From Marisediminitalea aggregata (lineage in GTDB: Bacteria > Pseudomonadota > Gammaproteobacteria > Enterobacterales > Alteromonadaceae): DNA of 64,000 bases. The notes beneath the pieces were generated by a model. The model saw nothing but the letters and a program-made list of their open reading frames with translations. It did no database searches and was not told where the DNA came from. Shown one piece after another: positions 9,149 to 18,949 of this stretch. Position numbers and translations under genes: made by a program. Position 1 is the first letter of the stretch; the number at the start of each line of letters is the position of its first letter. The stretch is taken from positions 496,001 to 560,000 of the forward strand of contig NZ_FQWD01000001.1 of NCBI RefSeq assembly GCF_900129565.1. The letters run 5' to 3'.

Positions 9149-9430
9149 TTAGCCGTTTCGATAGAGCGTTTTAATAAGGTGATAGCCAAATTTGGTTTTA
9201 ACCGGGCCGTGTACCGTTAGCACTTCTTTTTTAAACACTACGTCGTCGAACTGCTTAACCATTTGCCCGCGACGAAACTCACCCAGATCACCGCCGCGCT
9301 TCCCCGACGGGCACATAGAGTACTTCTTCGCCAACGCAGCAAAGTTTTTACCCTGTTTGAGTTGCTTTAAAATATCCAACGCCTGTTGTTCGGTTTTTAC
9401 CAGAATATGCACGGCGGCTGCAGTGGCCAT
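9149..9430 (-). CDS. ppiC: PpiC-type parvulin peptidyl-prolyl isomerase
   Basis: A 93-residue single-domain parvulin, the same length as E. coli PpiC. It begins [20 protein letters not shown], contains the family signature [21 protein letters not shown] and ends [13 protein letters not shown]. There is no signal peptide, so it acts in the cytoplasm. Its ATG shares one base with the stop of the histidine kinase gene, so it is the last gene of the efflux/two-component operon and probably translationally coupled to it. That placement is unusual for ppiC. Confidence 0.9.
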   Translation of the reverse strand: MATAAAVHILVKTEQQALDILKQLKQGKNFAALAKKYSMCPSGKRGGDLGEFRRGQMVKQFDDVVFKKEVLTVHGPVKTKFGYHLIKTLYRNG

Positions 9431-10704
9431 TAGTTACCCTCAAATGTTATTTGCACACAATGGACGCCATTATCCCGCGTACTATACTCGTATTGCCAGC
9501 CCATTGCGGCCGTTAGTTGACTTACCATTTGTAAACCCAGCCCAAATCCTAGCGATGTTTGCGTTTCCTTAGAGTCAGGTTTGTCGGTATTTCGGTTAAT
9601 AATTTCAACCCCGGCACCAATTTGATTAATAGTTACCGAGCCAACCTGTGTGTGCTGAAACGCGTTGCGAATGAGGTTACCTAATACTATTCGCACTGCA
9701 ATTGGGCTGGCTTCAAGGGTGTACTCATTGGTCTCAACAGCAACGCTTACCTCTTTGCCTTGCAACAGATACGCGAGCTCATCGCTGATAGTGGTCACCA
9801 GACTGTGCAACGCTACCGGCGATGTCGACAGCGACGAATTGTCCTGTCTGTCTAGCCATAACAATGTTTCAGTTAGGTCTTCCATTGTGTGAGAGGCATG
9901 CTCAATACGTTTCAGCGGTTTGCTGAGCTTGTCTTCGGGCGCATCGCGGCGTACGCGATTAATGAGCTCTGTACTACTGCGAATGACGGCAATAGGAGTG
10001 CGCAATTCATGACTGGCATGGCGTACAAAATTCTGTTCACGCTTAAGGCTGTCGTGCACCGACTGCATTGCCTGGTATATCAGTGCTGCTAACGAGTTCA
10101 ACTCGGCGTATTTAAACGTTGGCGGGGCCGTAGGGAGCGGCGCATTTTGCAGGCTCGCTGCCCACTCTCGCAGCTTTTCAACCGGGCGGGACACCGACTT
10201 TTGCATTAATACCACCAGCAAGCTAAATAACAACAGTGTCACAATGCCAATGATCATGATCCAGGCTTCCCGGGTCATATGAAAAGGGGGCTCGTCGTCG
10301 CCATCCCGGGGTTTAAACATCTGGGTTACGTAGACGGGCCTGGCGTTGTCGAACTTTGCCATCAGCACAAATTCAGCCACGGTAGGTCGCTGAAAGATGG
10401 AGTTGCGTTCTACGTGTTTATACAATCGAAATGGTTTGAGTTTTTTGGGGTTAAACTGCTGCTGAATGGTATCGGGCAAGTCCTGCCAATCGGCTGCAAT
10501 GGTATAGCTCAGCACCGACACGGGTGCGCCTTGGACTACCGGCGTACGACGGGCTATATCGATCATAGTACCCCGCATCATGCCATCCATGCCTGCCAGA
10601 AACTGATTGGCCGACATCCAGGAAAACGCCGCAATCATCACACTGGCCAGCACAAACAGCGACATAAACACATAACGGCGCAAACTTATATTCATGGCGG
10701 CCAT
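9430..10704 (-). CDS. Sensor histidine kinase of the efflux operon
   Basis: The ATG at 10704 follows AGGAG by 7 bases and lies one base after the response-regulator stop, giving 424 residues. A first transmembrane helix (about 12-29), a periplasmic sensor of about 115 residues and a second helix (about 148-167) precede a linker and the dimerisation domain, with phospho-acceptor His232 in [10 protein letters not shown]. The ATP-binding domain shows the N box ([12 protein letters not shown]) and G box (GFGLGLQMV). The organisation is QseC/PmrB-like. It probably senses a compound that the pump exports and phosphorylates the regulator encoded just upstream. Confidence 0.85.
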   Translation of the reverse strand: MAAMNISLRRYVFMSLFVLASVMIAAFSWMSANQFLAGMDGMMRGTMIDIARRTPVVQGAPVSVLSYTIAADWQDLPDTIQQQFNPKKLKPFRLYKHVERNSIFQRPTVAEFVLMAKFDNARPVYVTQMFKPRDGDDEPPFHMTREAWIMIIGIVTLLLFSLLVVLMQKSVSRPVEKLREWAASLQNAPLPTAPPTFKYAELNSLAALIYQAMQSVHDSLKREQNFVRHASHELRTPIAVIRSSTELINRVRRDAPEDKLSKPLKRIEHASHTMEDLTETLLWLDRQDNSSLSTSPVALHSLVTTISDELAYLLQGKEVSVAVETNEYTLEASPIAVRIVLGNLIRNAFQHTQVGSVTINQIGAGVEIINRNTDKPDSKETQTSLGFGLGLQMVSQLTAAMGWQYEYSTRDNGVHCVQITFEGN

Positions 10705-10705
10705 A

Positions 10706-11383
10706 TTACGACTCCTGAACTGGCGACAGGCTGAACCCAACCTGGGTTTTAAAATTAATTTCCATCGGCACACTGGCGGAGCTTAACACTTTGCGCAACT
10801 TGTGCATGTGGACTTTCAGGCTGTTGCTGTCGGGACTTTCTTCGCCCCAAACCAGCTCAACCAGCTCATCACGGTCAATCGGGTTTGGGCTGGCTCGCAT
10901 CAACTGCTCTAACAGCTTAAAACCGGTGGGTGAACAGTGTAAAACCACGCCATTGTAGCTGACCGACTTACCGGATAAGTCCATGACTAAACCGGACACC
11001 GCCAGCTGTTTGTTTTGCGCGCTGCGGCGTTTTGCCAGGGCTTTCACCCGCATAACCAACTCTTCCATGGCGAAGGGTTTTACCAGGTAGTCGTCGGCAC
11101 CTTGTTTAAAGCCGGTGATTTTGTCCTGTAGCTGGTCCCGTGCGGTCAGCATAATAATGGGCGTATCGTTACCTTGCTCTCTGGCCCGGGCACAGACCTG
11201 TAATCCATCCAATCGCGGTAGATTAATATCCAGTACAACCACCTGATAACGGTTTTCTTCCAAGAGCTGCAGGGCGGCCACGCCGTTACTGGCGTGATCG
11301 CACACGATGTCTTCCAGTTCCAGGTAATCCATTACATTACCGGCCAGATCCAGGTCGTCTTCAACCAGCAGCAGTTTGATCAT
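10706..11383 (-). CDS. OmpR-family response regulator of the efflux operon
   Basis: A 225-residue regulator. The receiver domain has the acidic pocket (LVEDD), phospho-acceptor Asp52 in VLDINLP, the conserved Thr in MLTA and Lys in LVKPF. A winged-helix DNA-binding domain follows (residues about 125-220), with SNSLKVHMHKLRKVL as the recognition region. It overlaps the end of the RND pump gene by 23 bases and is followed one base later by its kinase. The tandem TTAACGC repeats upstream of the operon (17178-17220) have the 10-11 base spacing expected for an OmpR-type dimer and are its likely target. Confidence 0.88.
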   Translation of the reverse strand: MIKLLLVEDDLDLAGNVMDYLELEDIVCDHASNGVAALQLLEENRYQVVVLDINLPRLDGLQVCARAREQGNDTPIIMLTARDQLQDKITGFKQGADDYLVKPFAMEELVMRVKALAKRRSAQNKQLAVSGLVMDLSGKSVSYNGVVLHCSPTGFKLLEQLMRASPNPIDRDELVELVWGEESPDSNSLKVHMHKLRKVLSSASVPMEINFKTQVGFSLSPVQES

Positions 11384-14300
11384 GATGTGTTGACCCTTGT
11401 GCCCTGCCTGATACCGCAGACAGCAGCTTTTTTACTCCCCGGCGGGCGTCTTCGTTAATCAGAATCAGCGCCGGAATAAGCAACAGCGTAATAAACGTGG
11501 CAAACAGAATACCATAACCTAACGACACCGCAGCAGGGATCAGGAACTGCGCCTGTTTTGAGGTTTCACCCAGAATCGGATACAACCCGGCGAACGTGGT
11601 AAACGACGTCAGCAATATGGCTCGTAAGCGCCCCTGACAGGCTTGCTGAATAGCATCGAACACTTCTCCACCGGCGCGACGCATTTCATTATAACGAGAC
11701 ACTAGCAACAGGGAGTCATTCACCACCACACCGCTCAGTGCCAGAATACCGTTCAGCGACAAAATGCTCATCATCAGGCCGTTACTCCAGTGGCCCAGAA
11801 TGGCGCCAACAATACCAAATGGAATCGCGGACATAATAATCAACGGCTGAATGTATGACTTCAACGGAATAGCCAGTAGTGCGTAGATCGCAATTAGTGC
11901 CATCACCGTGAGGGTCTTCATCGACGAGGTCGTTTCTTCCTGCTGCTCGGCTTCACCGGCGAAATGTATCGACAAATCAGCGTGCTGACGGGTTAGCTGA
12001 GGTACCAGTGACTGATTCAGTGTTTGCACCAACTCGGTAGCGGTGATCACATCAGAATCAACAGATGCAGACACAGTAAGTGCCCGCAAACCATCGATGC
12101 GAGTGATTTGTTGTTGTTGGCTGTCCTGAATAATATTCGCTACCACGCTTAGCGGAACGACCGTGCCGTCAGTTAAGCGCACGCGGGCATTGAGGATGTC
12201 CGTCGCGTTGCTGCGGCTTTCCTCTGGGTAGCGTACACGCACCTTCACTTCGTTTTTATTGCGCAGATAGCGTTGCACGATGTCACCACCAAAGGCTTGT
12301 AACAGCTGCTTCGACAAACTGGCAGTATCCATGCCTAATGCACGGCCCTGAGGCGTGAGCTCAAAGCGCATCATGGCTTCGCCCGGCGTAAGGGAAGACT
12401 CCACACTGGTCACCCCGTCCATGCTATCCAATGCCTCACGAAATGCTTCTTCAGCAATCAGCAGAGTTTCGTCGCTCACGCTTTTCAGCTCTACTTTGAA
12501 GGCATCTACCATTTCCCGGCGCGATTGAATTTTAAGTTGCTTCACACCTTCGGGTGTACCGGCCAGTTCACGCCAGGTTCGGGCCAGGTCGTCAAGTGAA
12601 TAGGGCTTTTCTTTCGCCAGTTCCACTACAATAGACCCACTTTGATCGCCTGATGCCATTACCTGCAGACTCTTAATGCCTGAACCGTCGGCATCGTTTT
12701 GCGACATTAACTGCGCATCCGCTTGATTAAGTGTCGCTTCCAGCCACTGCATATTGCGCTCAGTCTGGCCAAAGCTGGCGTCACTTTGCAGCGTCATGCT
12801 GGCTTCAACGGTATCGCCTGGCATGCTGGGGAAGAACCCCACGCGTACCGTGCCATTCATCGGCATACCAATCACCGCAATAAACACAGCCACAAACAAC
12901 AGGATCACGGCATAACGGAACTGTAATGCATACTTCAGCACCGGCATATACACCCGTTGGCTAAACCACTGTAACCCCGCGTCGGCACCGTCCTGTATCT
13001 TAGCCCAGCCACGTGCCAATGCATGCGTTGGCTTTTTATGGGTGGGTAAATGCGCCAGGTGAGCAGGCAGTATCAGTTTGGACTCCACTACCGACAACAA
13101 CAAACAAATGGTCACCACCATGCCGAACTGAGCGTACAGATTTCCTAATCCTCCAGAGATGTTGGAAAGCGCCGCGAATGCCGCTACCGTGGTAAACACA
13201 CCAAACAGGGTTGGCACGGCAACTTTGTGCGTGCCGCGAATAGTACTGTTCAAGGTATCCCCTTCGCGTTTGCGGGTGTCATAGACGGACTCACCCACTA
13301 CGACCGCGTCATCCACCACGATCCCCAGCGCCATAATGAAGCCAAAGGTGGTCATTTCATTAATGGTGAGCGCCGCAAAGTTGCCGGTCATGAAGAACAG
13401 GGTGCCGAACAGGATGAATGGCAAACCCGCTGCGACCCAAAACGCCACGCGCAGGTTTAAGAACAATGCCAGTACCACAAACACCATGGCAATGCCGGTT
13501 AATGCGTTTTTGGTAAGCAGATCCAGACGTTCAGTGATCAGGGTACTGCGATCGTACCAGGTTTCCAGCTCAACGCCGTCGGGCAAAATACCGCGTTCGT
13601 GCCACTCGGCTACTAGCTGATTGGCCTGCTCTACAATGTTCTGCACATCGCCGTATTCATCCATGATCACCTGAATGCCATAGCCATTCACGCCGTTGTA
13701 GCGAGATAAGGCATAGGCATCGTCGGCAAACATGTCGGAGATATTAGTCACATCGCCCACGGTCAGATAAGTGCCATTGGCATTCGCTAACAAGGGAATG
13801 CTGGCAAAGTCAGCTTTGTAATAGGCCTGCTCAGAGGCTTTCAAACGAATGACTTTTTCTTTGTTGCGCAAACTGGTGGTAAGTGCCGTGGCCGATTCGG
13901 CATTGATGGCACTGGATACATCGTCGATAGTCAGGCCATAGGCTTGCAGTTTGGCTTCATCGATTTCGATCGACATCATGTGGTCGACATAAGAACTGGG
14001 AGATACCTGACTAATGCCATCCCGGGCCAACAGCTCTCGTTCCAACTGCTCACCTAATTGCTGTAAGGTGGCGGTATCGGTATCGCCGTATAGCTGCACC
14101 CATATCACGTGCTCCTGACGACGGCCCTTGGAGATCACCGCTTTCTCCGCGTCAGACGGGAAGTTAAATATTGCATCGACCTTGTTTTTCACGTCGGTCA
14201 TCAGCGTATCCAGGTCGTAGTCGGTTTGTTTTTCGACTTGCACAGAGCTGCCATTAGCCGAGGAGTTAGACGTAATACGCTTGATCCCGGGCACAGACTC

Positions 14301-14528
14301 CAGCGCGTTTTCAATTTTAATTGCAATCCCTTCTTCCGCTTGTTTCGCATCACCACTGTCATAGGTCATGGATACGGTAACAAAACGAGGCTCCATGCTG
14401 GGAAACGCTTCCTTACGCAGTTCGTTTACCGACAGTACACCCGCCACAATCACGGCCATCATTAACAGGTTGGCTGCCACACTGTTGTTGGCAAACCAGG
14501 CAATAATCCCTCTGTGTTGCGTACTCAT
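11361..14528 (-). CDS. RND-family inner-membrane efflux transporter
   Basis: A 1055-residue proton-driven pump of the AcrB/HAE1 superfamily. The N terminus (RGIIAWFANNSVAANLLMM) carries the first helix, and two large periplasmic loops follow in the duplicated 12-helix plan. The paired aspartates of the proton relay lie in GIVVDDAVVVGES. The end of the gene encodes a cytosolic tail. The start overlaps the adaptor gene by 4 bases (ATGA). The sequence resembles the less-studied branch in which the second residue block starts KEAFPSMEP, rather than AcrB itself, so drug specificity cannot be assigned. With the adjacent adaptor and outer-membrane factor it would form a complete envelope-spanning pump. 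Confidence 0.88.
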   Translation of the reverse strand: MSTQHRGIIAWFANNSVAANLLMMAVIVAGVLSVNELRKEAFPSMEPRFVTVSMTYDSGDAKQAEEGIAIKIENALESVPGIKRITSNSSANGSSVQVEKQTDYDLDTLMTDVKNKVDAIFNFPSDAEKAVISKGRRQEHVIWVQLYGDTDTATLQQLGEQLERELLARDGISQVSPSSYVDHMMSIEIDEAKLQAYGLTIDDVSSAINAESATALTTSLRNKEKVIRLKASEQAYYKADFASIPLLANANGTYLTVGDVTNISDMFADDAYALSRYNGVNGYGIQVIMDEYGDVQNIVEQANQLVAEWHERGILPDGVELETWYDRSTLITERLDLLTKNALTGIAMVFVVLALFLNLRVAFWVAAGLPFILFGTLFFMTGNFAALTINEMTTFGFIMALGIVVDDAVVVGESVYDTRKREGDTLNSTIRGTHKVAVPTLFGVFTTVAAFAALSNISGGLGNLYAQFGMVVTICLLLSVVESKLILPAHLAHLPTHKKPTHALARGWAKIQDGADAGLQWFSQRVYMPVLKYALQFRYAVILLFVAVFIAVIGMPMNGTVRVGFFPSMPGDTVEASMTLQSDASFGQTERNMQWLEATLNQADAQLMSQNDADGSGIKSLQVMASGDQSGSIVVELAKEKPYSLDDLARTWRELAGTPEGVKQLKIQSRREMVDAFKVELKSVSDETLLIAEEAFREALDSMDGVTSVESSLTPGEAMMRFELTPQGRALGMDTASLSKQLLQAFGGDIVQRYLRNKNEVKVRVRYPEESRSNATDILNARVRLTDGTVVPLSVVANIIQDSQQQQITRIDGLRALTVSASVDSDVITATELVQTLNQSLVPQLTRQHADLSIHFAGEAEQQEETTSSMKTLTVMALIAIYALLAIPLKSYIQPLIIMSAIPFGIVGAILGHWSNGLMMSILSLNGILALSGVVVNDSLLLVSRYNEMRRAGGEVFDAIQQACQGRLRAILLTSFTTFAGLYPILGETSKQAQFLIPAAVSLGYGILFATFITLLLIPALILINEDARRGVKKLLSAVSGRAQGSTHHDQTAAG

Positions 14529-15778
14529 GCGTTACCTCCGGTGCTTTGCGGACTAACACGGGTACCCACCAAATAACTGTTAAGCGGGCGGGCCACAATG
14601 CGCGCTTCGGTCATGCCAGCGAGAGGCATAATGTAAGCTTTGCCGTCGGCCTGAAACTTCACATTGGGGGTAAATTTATTCAGCTTGTTACCAGCGTCCA
14701 GATACCACACTTCCTGCTTTTGCGAGATGGCACTGGCGGGAATTTCCCACAGTGCATCATAGGTTTTTCCGGCGACATGCGCGGTGACATAGGTGCCAAA
14801 ATACAACGGTGAGTCTCCGGCAAGGGGCTGTTGCACCTCAACAATCAGCGAACGCTGTCGTGAACTGGTATCCAGGTGCTGTTCGATACGTTTTACCGTG
14901 CCGTGCCATTGATTCAGCCCATCCATATCCTCAATGACAACCGGCCATGACTGGTCATCCGACGACGCCGTGGTTGGCAGGTTTTGCCACTGGCTGGCCG
15001 ACAGCGGAATAGCAATCTCGGCCTCTGAGGCTGAATATAGCTGCGCAATGCTGGTACCCGATTGAACAAAGCTACCGGGCTGGATATCACGAGTAACCAC
15101 AACGGCATCAAAAGGCGCCACGATTTGCGTCAGGGCAAGTTCACGCTCTGCGGTTTTCAATTGGGCTTTGGCTTCGTCCAGATTGGCCTGGGCGGCATGC
15201 AAGTAGGGCTCTCTGAGTACCAGGGGCGATTCAGGTTCGCCATCTAACCCTGAACGTTCCCAGTTATCTTTTGCCTGGACGCCTTGCAGTCGTTCCTCTT
15301 CCAGCGCGACGGTTGCAGCTTCAACGGCGGCTCTGGCGGTCGCCACGGCTTGTTGATAGGCAGTGTCGTTCAGGTAAGCCATGACTTCGCCTTTGCGAAA
15401 AACCGCGCCAGTCTCAAAATGCGGCGACAACCGCGTGACTTCGCCGCTCACTTGCGCAGTCAGCGACAATACGTGTTTAGCGGTTACTTCACCATAGCCG
15501 TTCACTTTCGCCTGATACGTTCCTGCGACTACGTCCAGTACGCCTATCGCAGGTAAGCTGGCTTCCTGATTCTGAGGGCTGGCAAGTGGCGGAACCTTTG
15601 TATCTGATGTACTTGCTTCAGCAGCGGGACGCCCTTGGGTTTTTGCCGCTGAAGGGGCTCCTTGAGGACCTCCCGGCGGGCCTGCATGACCAGACTGACC
15701 AAATACACTAATGGTAACCAGTACCAATACTACCAGCGCCCCTGCGGTGCCGATGACGCGTTTTGCTGTTGAAGTCAT
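14525..15778 (-). CDS. Periplasmic adaptor (membrane fusion) protein of the RND pump
   Basis: A 417-residue HlyD/AcrA-type adaptor. An N-terminal anchor (VIGTAGALVVLVLVTISVFG) is followed by a Pro/Gly/Ala-rich linker, a lipoyl half-motif (GEVTAKHVLSLTAQVSGEVT), a coiled-coil hairpin (about residues 150-230, Ala/Glu/Gln-rich) and the second lipoyl half (LTQIVAPFDAVVV), then the beta-barrel and membrane-proximal domains. It bridges the RND transporter and the outer-membrane channel. It overlaps both neighbouring genes by 4 bases, which indicates tight translational coupling and equal expression. Confidence 0.88.
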   Translation of the reverse strand: MTSTAKRVIGTAGALVVLVLVTISVFGQSGHAGPPGGPQGAPSAAKTQGRPAAEASTSDTKVPPLASPQNQEASLPAIGVLDVVAGTYQAKVNGYGEVTAKHVLSLTAQVSGEVTRLSPHFETGAVFRKGEVMAYLNDTAYQQAVATARAAVEAATVALEEERLQGVQAKDNWERSGLDGEPESPLVLREPYLHAAQANLDEAKAQLKTAERELALTQIVAPFDAVVVTRDIQPGSFVQSGTSIAQLYSASEAEIAIPLSASQWQNLPTTASSDDQSWPVVIEDMDGLNQWHGTVKRIEQHLDTSSRQRSLIVEVQQPLAGDSPLYFGTYVTAHVAGKTYDALWEIPASAISQKQEVWYLDAGNKLNKFTPNVKFQADGKAYIMPLAGMTEARIVARPLNSYLVGTRVSPQSTGGNA

Positions 15779-17130
15779 GCTGATACTCCCAGACCCAGTG
15801 CCAGGCCTAAACTGATTCGATTCGATAATTGATTAAATTGCAGCTGCAATAACTGCGCTTGCAGGTCGTAGGTTTGCTGATATACCGACAGTAAATCCAA
15901 AATGTCGACTAACCCTTGACGGTATTGTTTTGTGTAGGTGTCGCTGCTGCGCTTCGCATTCGCCAGTGCGACGCTCGTAGCCTGATACTGGCTGGCCAGG
16001 CTTTTCTCCTGCCCAATGCCGTCCTGTACTTCTTTTACCGCAGTGAGCAACGTGCTTTGATAGCCCCACCAGCTGTTTTCTACAGCCAGTTCCTGAATGT
16101 CGATATTTGCGCGTAATTCTCCGCCCTGAAACAGCGGTGCTGTTAACTGACCAAGTAATTGCCAGACAGGATTAGTAAACAACGCCTGCGAGGGCGAAGT
16201 ACCCGCATCGGAAAGGGCCGCACTCAAACTAATTGAAGGTAACAGTGACTTGTAAGCCACCCGGGTACTGAATTCCTGAGCCTGAATATTTGCATAAGCC
16301 GCCATTAAATCAGGGCGTCTCGCCAGGTCCTGTTCAGGCAAACTGGTCAGTGGCAAAAGTACATCCGGAAAGGTGGCAGCAACCGGCAGATCACTCACCG
16401 ACATGTCAGTACGACCAAGTAATACTGCCAAAGCGCGCAGTGATTGCGCGAGGTTTTCTTTATACGCTGCAATATTGGCTTCGCTGCTAGCCGACGATGT
16501 ACGGGCGTTGTCGAGATCTTCCAATGCGCCTAATCCGGTGCGATAGCGCTTGAGGATAACCTCCTGATTGTTTTTCAGCAGTGTCAGGCGGGCCTGCTCA
16601 TTGTCAATGAGCTGCTGGTAATAAGCGACTTCCAGATAACCTCGCATCACTTCAGCGACCAGGGTATTGGTCACCGAGGTAAGCTCTGCCTCGCTGGCAG
16701 CCACTGACCATTGTGCAGCTGACACCTGATTGCCCAGCTTATTCCAAATATCGGCTTCCCAGCTGACAGTGAGACTTGTGTTATAGCTATCGTCACTGTC
16801 TTGCTGGCGCGTACCGCTCAGGCCCGCGCTAACACCGGGCAACCGCGATGCATTGGTCACGCGTTTTTGCGCCTTAGCGGTTTTTAAGCTAATTAGCTGT
16901 TGCTGCAAGCCCGGATTGCCGCTTAACGCCTCGTCAATCAGCGCAGGTAAACCGGGCACACTAACGAGTTCGGTTAGCGACGTAACCGAGTTGGCCTCTG
17001 CTGGCATTGTCTGCCAACTCACACCTTTCCCGGTATTGAGCTGAGCGTTTTCGCTGAAGTCACCCGTGTACTGACTGGCGCAGCCGGAAAGCACCAACGT
17101 CAGAGAAACGGCTAGAAGTGTATGTCTCAT
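15775..17130 (-). CDS. TolC-like outer-membrane efflux lipoprotein (NodT family)
   Basis: First gene of the efflux operon. I favour the second of two in-frame ATGs (17130, 451 residues) because AGG lies 7 bases before it and only 2 bases before the first. The lipobox LVLSGCAS makes it a lipid-anchored channel protein of the OprM/NodT type. Two outer-membrane efflux repeats cover the mature protein, with long Ala/Gln-rich helices such as AEVMRGYLEVAYYQQLI and YTKQYRQGLVDILDLL. Three such subunits form the exit duct for the adjacent adaptor and RND pump. It ends by overlapping the adaptor gene by 4 bases. Confidence 0.85.
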   Translation of the reverse strand: MRHTLLAVSLTLVLSGCASQYTGDFSENAQLNTGKGVSWQTMPAEANSVTSLTELVSVPGLPALIDEALSGNPGLQQQLISLKTAKAQKRVTNASRLPGVSAGLSGTRQQDSDDSYNTSLTVSWEADIWNKLGNQVSAAQWSVAASEAELTSVTNTLVAEVMRGYLEVAYYQQLIDNEQARLTLLKNNQEVILKRYRTGLGALEDLDNARTSSASSEANIAAYKENLAQSLRALAVLLGRTDMSVSDLPVAATFPDVLLPLTSLPEQDLARRPDLMAAYANIQAQEFSTRVAYKSLLPSISLSAALSDAGTSPSQALFTNPVWQLLGQLTAPLFQGGELRANIDIQELAVENSWWGYQSTLLTAVKEVQDGIGQEKSLASQYQATSVALANAKRSSDTYTKQYRQGLVDILDLLSVYQQTYDLQAQLLQLQFNQLSNRISLGLALGLGVSA

Positions 17131-17177
17131 ACCCATACCTGTTTATTCACAATGGGCACAGAATACAAAACCAACGG

Positions 17178-17220
17178 TTAATGCCGGGTTAACGCTGATT
17201 AACGCACTAGCGTGCGTTAA
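17178..17220. promoter_or_regulatory. TTAACGC heptamer array and 22-bp palindrome upstream of the efflux operon
   Basis: TTAATGC (17178), TTAACGC (17189) and TTAACGC (17199) are tandem heptamers spaced 11 and 10 bases, the pattern bound by OmpR-family dimers. The third also forms the left arm of a perfect inverted repeat, TTAACGCAC-TAGC-GTGCGTTAA (17199-17220). It lies 50 bases upstream of the efflux operon start and 80 bases upstream of the divergent gene at 17300, so it could regulate either. Autoregulation by the operon's own response regulator is the simplest reading. Confidence 0.6.
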
Positions 17221-17299
17221 AACAGCGGAAGTTAACCGTATAAAAAACAAACAAAGTAGGTTACGCTGTTCCCTCGTTTACTCTTGATAAGGACATCAG

Positions 17300-18466
17300 A
17301 TGAACAGACTCCTTTTGTTTTTTGTGGTAACTCTCGCATTCCCCCTATTTTGCGCAGCAGATGTACATGAAGATACCCTCGCGCTTTATTCGAAATGCAA
17401 AGGCGGAAGAGATAATCTGGACGGCTACTGTAAATGCGTTGCGGTCAGAACGGCGGAAGTCGCCACCCCGGAACAACTGAAACATTTCTCTGAACACCCA
17501 ACTGAAATCAGAAATGTGCTGCACGAAGATGAAATCTCAATCTCCATTCCGTTTGAACAGGCCGGCATTATCAATGATCACACCAATTTATTCTGCGTTG
17601 GCATGCCCATGTCAGCCAAACAATATTGGAAAAATTACAAATTAAAGCCCAAGTCAGCCTTACAGGCGGGCATTGAGGAGCAAGGGCGTCAGTTGGATGC
17701 CCTATTGATAAAATCGATGGCTCAAAAGGACAGGGTTTGCTATACCTCAGCGATATTAGGGGGAAGCTGCGATGACATCTGTAAAGATGAAAACACGTGT
17801 CCAGGAGGTCCTAAGTTTGCTCGTTTGAGAGGACTAGCCGTAGCCTGTAAGCAGGAGTCCAAACATAAAGCTTGTAAACCAATGGCCAGAGCGCTTCAAA
17901 TTGAAGATTGGCGCACGCTTTCTCAATTGAATGACAGCTTGCCCAGCCAATTGGTTGAGGATATATCCGAAGGGAAACGCAGAACGTACACGCCTCAGGA
18001 GGTTTATCAGGTCATTCAGGCGAGTAACTATCTGATTGCCGCCTGCAAGTCCATTGGCGGTGATGCACTCAATACTGCGCAAGCAGTACTTAAAGTACAA
18101 CACGACAAACTATTCAAAAATTTCGAACTCTCACAAATTTTACTAAAAGTCGTTGAAGGGAACGGCACCAACTGGGCGAAAGCCCAAGCCTGTGACGCAA
18201 ACATCACATTGCCCTTTTTGTTTGGAATGACCGAAGCTCTCGATGAAAAACTACCCGAAAGCGTCTTCTTCTCTACGTGTCTGGCGAATAAGAAATCCAT
18301 GGCACATTGTCAGTGTTGGTACGAGGTTTATGTCCAAACCGACAAGCAAGCAAAAGATCGGGCATACCCTATCAATCTAATGGATCCTCAAAATCCCGGC
18401 TCCAGAGGCGGGCGAAATACTCTTACCCAAGGTCAGAGGTTTACCGCCATGAGTTGCCCTAAATGA
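17300..18466 (+). CDS. Secreted cysteine-rich protein of unknown function
   Basis: A 388-residue protein with a clear signal peptide (LLLFFVVTLAFPLFCAAD). The mature part is rich in cysteine, often in short-spaced sets (CKGGRDNLDGYCKC; CYTSAILGGSCDDICKDENTC; CLANKKSMAHCQCW), suggesting several disulfide bonds in the periplasm. I recognise no family. The start ATG 17300 follows AAGGACATC. It is divergent from the efflux operon across a 170-base region holding the heptamer array, so joint control is possible, but nothing in the protein points to efflux. Confidence 0.65.
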   Translation: MNRLLLFFVVTLAFPLFCAADVHEDTLALYSKCKGGRDNLDGYCKCVAVRTAEVATPEQLKHFSEHPTEIRNVLHEDEISISIPFEQAGIINDHTNLFCVGMPMSAKQYWKNYKLKPKSALQAGIEEQGRQLDALLIKSMAQKDRVCYTSAILGGSCDDICKDENTCPGGPKFARLRGLAVACKQESKHKACKPMARALQIEDWRTLSQLNDSLPSQLVEDISEGKRRTYTPQEVYQVIQASNYLIAACKSIGGDALNTAQAVLKVQHDKLFKNFELSQILLKVVEGNGTNWAKAQACDANITLPFLFGMTEALDEKLPESVFFSTCLANKKSMAHCQCWYEVYVQTDKQAKDRAYPINLMDPQNPGSRGGRNTLTQGQRFTAMSCPK

Positions 18467-18476
18467 TATTGCCTGA

Positions 18477-18713
18477 TTAACCATCTTTTTCGTTGTCAGC
18501 ACCTTCCTGCTGGCTGCGAAACAGGCCGCACTTTCTTGCTATCGTTGTAAACACATAGGTAACAACTAACAGCGTACAGAATGTCAGCGCCATCTCCTCG
18601 CTGTCTGACAAGGCAAACAGGCTTTTCTGCAGCTTTAATAGGACCACAGACGTAATCACCTGCATAACTAAATAACACACGTAGGCTGCGATAGATTTGA
18701 TATCTCGGAACAT
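18477..18713 (-). CDS. Small two-helix membrane protein, unknown
   Basis: A 78-residue reading frame with two predicted transmembrane helices (about residues 8-28 and 42-59) and a charged C-terminal tail (SQQEGADNEKDG). The ATG at 18713 is preceded on the minus strand by GGGGAAAACCT, an acceptable ribosome site. It converges on the cysteine-rich gene with an 11-base gap. No family is recognised. Support comes from the coherent membrane topology and start context only. Confidence 0.5.
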   Translation of the reverse strand: MFRDIKSIAAYVCYLVMQVITSVVLLKLQKSLFALSDSEEMALTFCTLLVVTYVFTTIARKCGLFRSQQEGADNEKDG

Positions 18714-18949
18714 AGGTTTTCCCCGGAAGTAGCATTTCCTGCGCTGATCTGCACCAAACTACCTAACTAAATGGCATCAAACAGCTAGCCTTAAGATCTG
18801 CTTTCACCGCCCCCGACCCAGACGATTCAAAAACCGATAGCAAAGCATTCGTTTCAATTAAAGAACGACAAGTAGAAAACAAAAAAGGGCATTACCTTTT
18901 TCTTTCAGGTATGTTAATTCGTCATACAAATTATAAATGAGCCCGGACT

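Noticed and set aside
10279..10734. 151-residue plus-strand frame inside the histidine kinase and regulator genes
   Set aside because: It is antisense to well-supported domains and has a His/Gly-rich composition without any family match; treated as a shadow.
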